Positions 6,131 through 6,822 of a stretch of DNA of 6,822 bases are shown one piece after another. This DNA is from JBEKEX01 sp050013615 (lineage in GTDB: Bacteria > Chloroflexota > Anaerolineae > Anaerolineales > Anaerolineaceae). Made by a program: the position numbers and the translations under genes. The first letter of the stretch is position 1. Each line of letters begins with the position of its first letter. The notes below the pieces were generated by a model, which was not told where the DNA came from, did no database searches, and saw only the letters and a program-made list of their open reading frames with translations. The DNA is taken from assembly GCA_050013615.1 (NCBI GenBank), contig JBEKEX010000147.1, positions 1 through 6,822 of the forward strand. The letters are read 5' to 3'.

Positions 6131-6508
6131 TCACTTCACCCGTGTCAATTCCATGGCCTGGTCTTCGGAAGTAAGATAAAGCGTGTCGCCATCCACCCGC
6201 CAGGATTGGTCGGTGTTGGGCACCATCGCCTGGCTATCGCTGTTGGGCAGAAAGCGGATGGTGGAATCGTCGACGAACTGGTAATGCAGATCCTGGGTGA
6301 CCTGCTGGCCGTTGGCCAGGCTGACGGTGAGGTGCAGGGAGCCATCGGACTTGAATTCGAAGATTAAATTGCCCAGGCCGCCGCCGGTGCCATCCGGGTT
6401 GGACATTTGCCAGCGCCCATAGAGGGCGGCGCGCGGGTTGCTACTGCAGGCGGCAGCAACTAAAATCAATGCGACCAACACAAAATATGCTGCCCTGACT
6501 TTGACCAT
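6131..6508 (-). CDS. Small lipoprotein with lipocalin-like beta domain; unknown function
   Basis: The 125-aa product has a type II signal peptide: K3 and R5, a hydrophobic core (6-19), and the lipobox VAAAC with the acylated Cys21 followed by SS. The mature part (about 105 aa) starts with LYGRWQMSNPDG, then IFEFKSDGSLHL, and later SWRVDGDTLYLTSEDQAMEL. This strand-turn-strand pattern of GxW plus two xDGxL units resembles small lipocalin-like or DUF5640-type proteins that fit a ligand in a short beta barrel. No catalytic residues are evident. The start ATG has AAGGAG six bases upstream and a TATAAT promoter. The 150-base gap to ccmE suggests it is a separate gene rather than a ccm component. 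Its ligand or role cannot be read from the sequence. Confidence 0.85.
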   Translation of the reverse strand: MVKVRAAYFVLVALILVAAACSSNPRAALYGRWQMSNPDGTGGGLGNLIFEFKSDGSLHLTVSLANGQQVTQDLHYQFVDDSTIRFLPNSDSQAMVPNTDQSWRVDGDTLYLTSEDQAMELTRVK

Positions 6509-6544
6509 CTCGTGCTCCTTGCGATCCTATGACAGGCTGATTCC

Positions 6545-6572
6545 ATTATAGGCATTAACCGGGCGGGTGCAA
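6545..6572 (-). promoter_or_regulatory. Sigma-70-type promoter for the lipoprotein gene
   Basis: On the minus strand there is an exact -10 TATAAT (6545-6550), a 16-bp spacer and a weak -35 TTGCAC (6567-6572, three of six consensus bases). Transcription would start near 6538, giving a leader of about 30 bases that contains the AAGGAG site. Confidence 0.55.
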
Positions 6573-6577
6573 TGCCT
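6550..6577. repeat. 7-bp perfect inverted repeat, operator candidate in the lipoprotein promoter
   Basis: AGGCATT (6550-6556) and AATGCCT (6571-6577) are perfect complements separated by 14 bases, with half-sites 21 bp apart. The element covers the spacer and -35 region of the leftward promoter and touches its -10 box, which is where a repressor dimer would act. It could also form a weak hairpin in DNA, but it lies upstream of the predicted RNA start. Confidence 0.45.
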
Positions 6578-6643
6578 TCAGGAAAATAGTCTGATAAGGT
6601 TGGACGCTTTGCCAATTCGGCGGTTGGTGGGCAGAGTTCAAGA

Positions 6644-6649
6644 TATAAT
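6644..6649 (+). promoter_or_regulatory. -10 box of the glycoside hydrolase gene promoter
   Basis: An exact TATAAT lies 32 bases before the ATG at 6682. The -35 is poor: CGGTTG at 17-bp spacing or TTGGTG (6624-6629) at 14-bp spacing. A small inverted repeat, AATTC/GAATT (6647-6651 and 6656-6660, 4-base loop), overlaps the box and may be a regulator site. Activator dependence or catabolite control is plausible for a sugar hydrolase but not shown. Confidence 0.5.
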
Positions 6650-6681
6650 TCTTCCGAATTCGTTTCGACGGGAGTAGCGAC

Positions 6682-6822
6682 ATGCCACAGGCCACATTCC
6701 ATTTTCCAAACGGTTTCTTGTGGGGCACCGCCACGGCTGCGCATCAAGTGGAGGGGGACAACCGTAACAACAACTGGGCGGCGTGGGAGAATGACCCCGG
6801 GCGCATCAAAGACGGTACAAAA
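6682..6822 (+). CDS. Glycoside hydrolase family 1 (beta-glucosidase-like), N-terminal fragment
   Basis: Only the first 47 codons are inside the window; the gene continues past the right edge. The fragment shows the GH1 N-terminal signature FPNGFLWGTATAAHQVEG (8-25), followed by NNNWAAWE (29-36) and PGRI. In this family Gln22 lies in the sugar-binding -1 subsite. GH1 enzymes hydrolyse terminal beta-linked glucose, galactose or related sugars by a retaining mechanism; the catalytic glutamates lie further on and are not visible. There is no signal peptide, so it is probably cytoplasmic. Position 21 is His where many members have Tyr (AYQVEG), a variant seen in part of the family. The start ATG has GGGAG seven bases upstream. 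The exact substrate cannot be told. Confidence 0.92.
   Translation, partial: MPQATFHFPNGFLWGTATAAHQVEGDNRNNNWAAWENDPGRIKDGTK

Overview
The window holds most of a System I cytochrome c maturation (ccm) operon on the minus strand. To its right are a small lipoprotein gene, also minus, and the first 47 codons of a family 1 glycoside hydrolase on the plus strand. In transcription order (high to low coordinates) the operon reads ccmE, ccmF, ccmH, ccmG, a CcmI-like zinc-ribbon protein, a secreted single-pass membrane protein, and ccmA, which runs off the left edge. ccmB and ccmC are not in the window; by analogy with known operons they may follow ccmA to the left. Genes in the operon overlap by 4 bases or are separated by about 21 bases or less, so they are very probably co-transcribed and translationally coupled.

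The GC-rich sequence, the four-cysteine CcmH, the CcmE with cysteine in place of the heme-binding histidine, and the style of the GH1 N-terminus suggest an environmental bacterium outside the Proteobacteria. Chloroflexota (Anaerolineae-like) is my best guess. This comes from protein features only; the window has no rRNA or other firm marker.

The genes work together as follows. CcmA, with the unseen CcmB, CcmC and CcmD, would load heme onto CcmE and release it. CcmE carries the heme on the outer face of the membrane. CcmF, with CcmH and possibly CcmI, would ligate the heme to apocytochrome c. CcmG and CcmH keep the apocytochrome CXXCH thiols reduced.

The most unusual part is positions 501-2344. 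One of the two genes there looks like the membrane-anchored head of CcmI without its TPR domain, ending in a cytoplasmic CxxC/CxxC zinc ribbon. The other is an exported beta-rich protein whose short cytoplasmic tail carries a 24-residue stretch aligning without gaps to that CcmI-like head (12 of 24 identical). This suggests that the CcmI function is split or duplicated over two neighbouring membrane proteins next to the CcmA ATPase.

On the right, positions 6509-6681 separate the divergent lipoprotein and glycosidase genes. Each side has an exact TATAAT box about 30 bases before its start codon. A 7-bp perfect inverted repeat lies in the spacer of the leftward promoter. The gap before ccmE (5981-6130) has a 10-bp direct repeat (9 of 10 matching) with a 20-bp period and no clear terminator. 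No gene-free stretch exceeds 300 bases. I saw no tRNA, rRNA, CRISPR array or insertion sequence.
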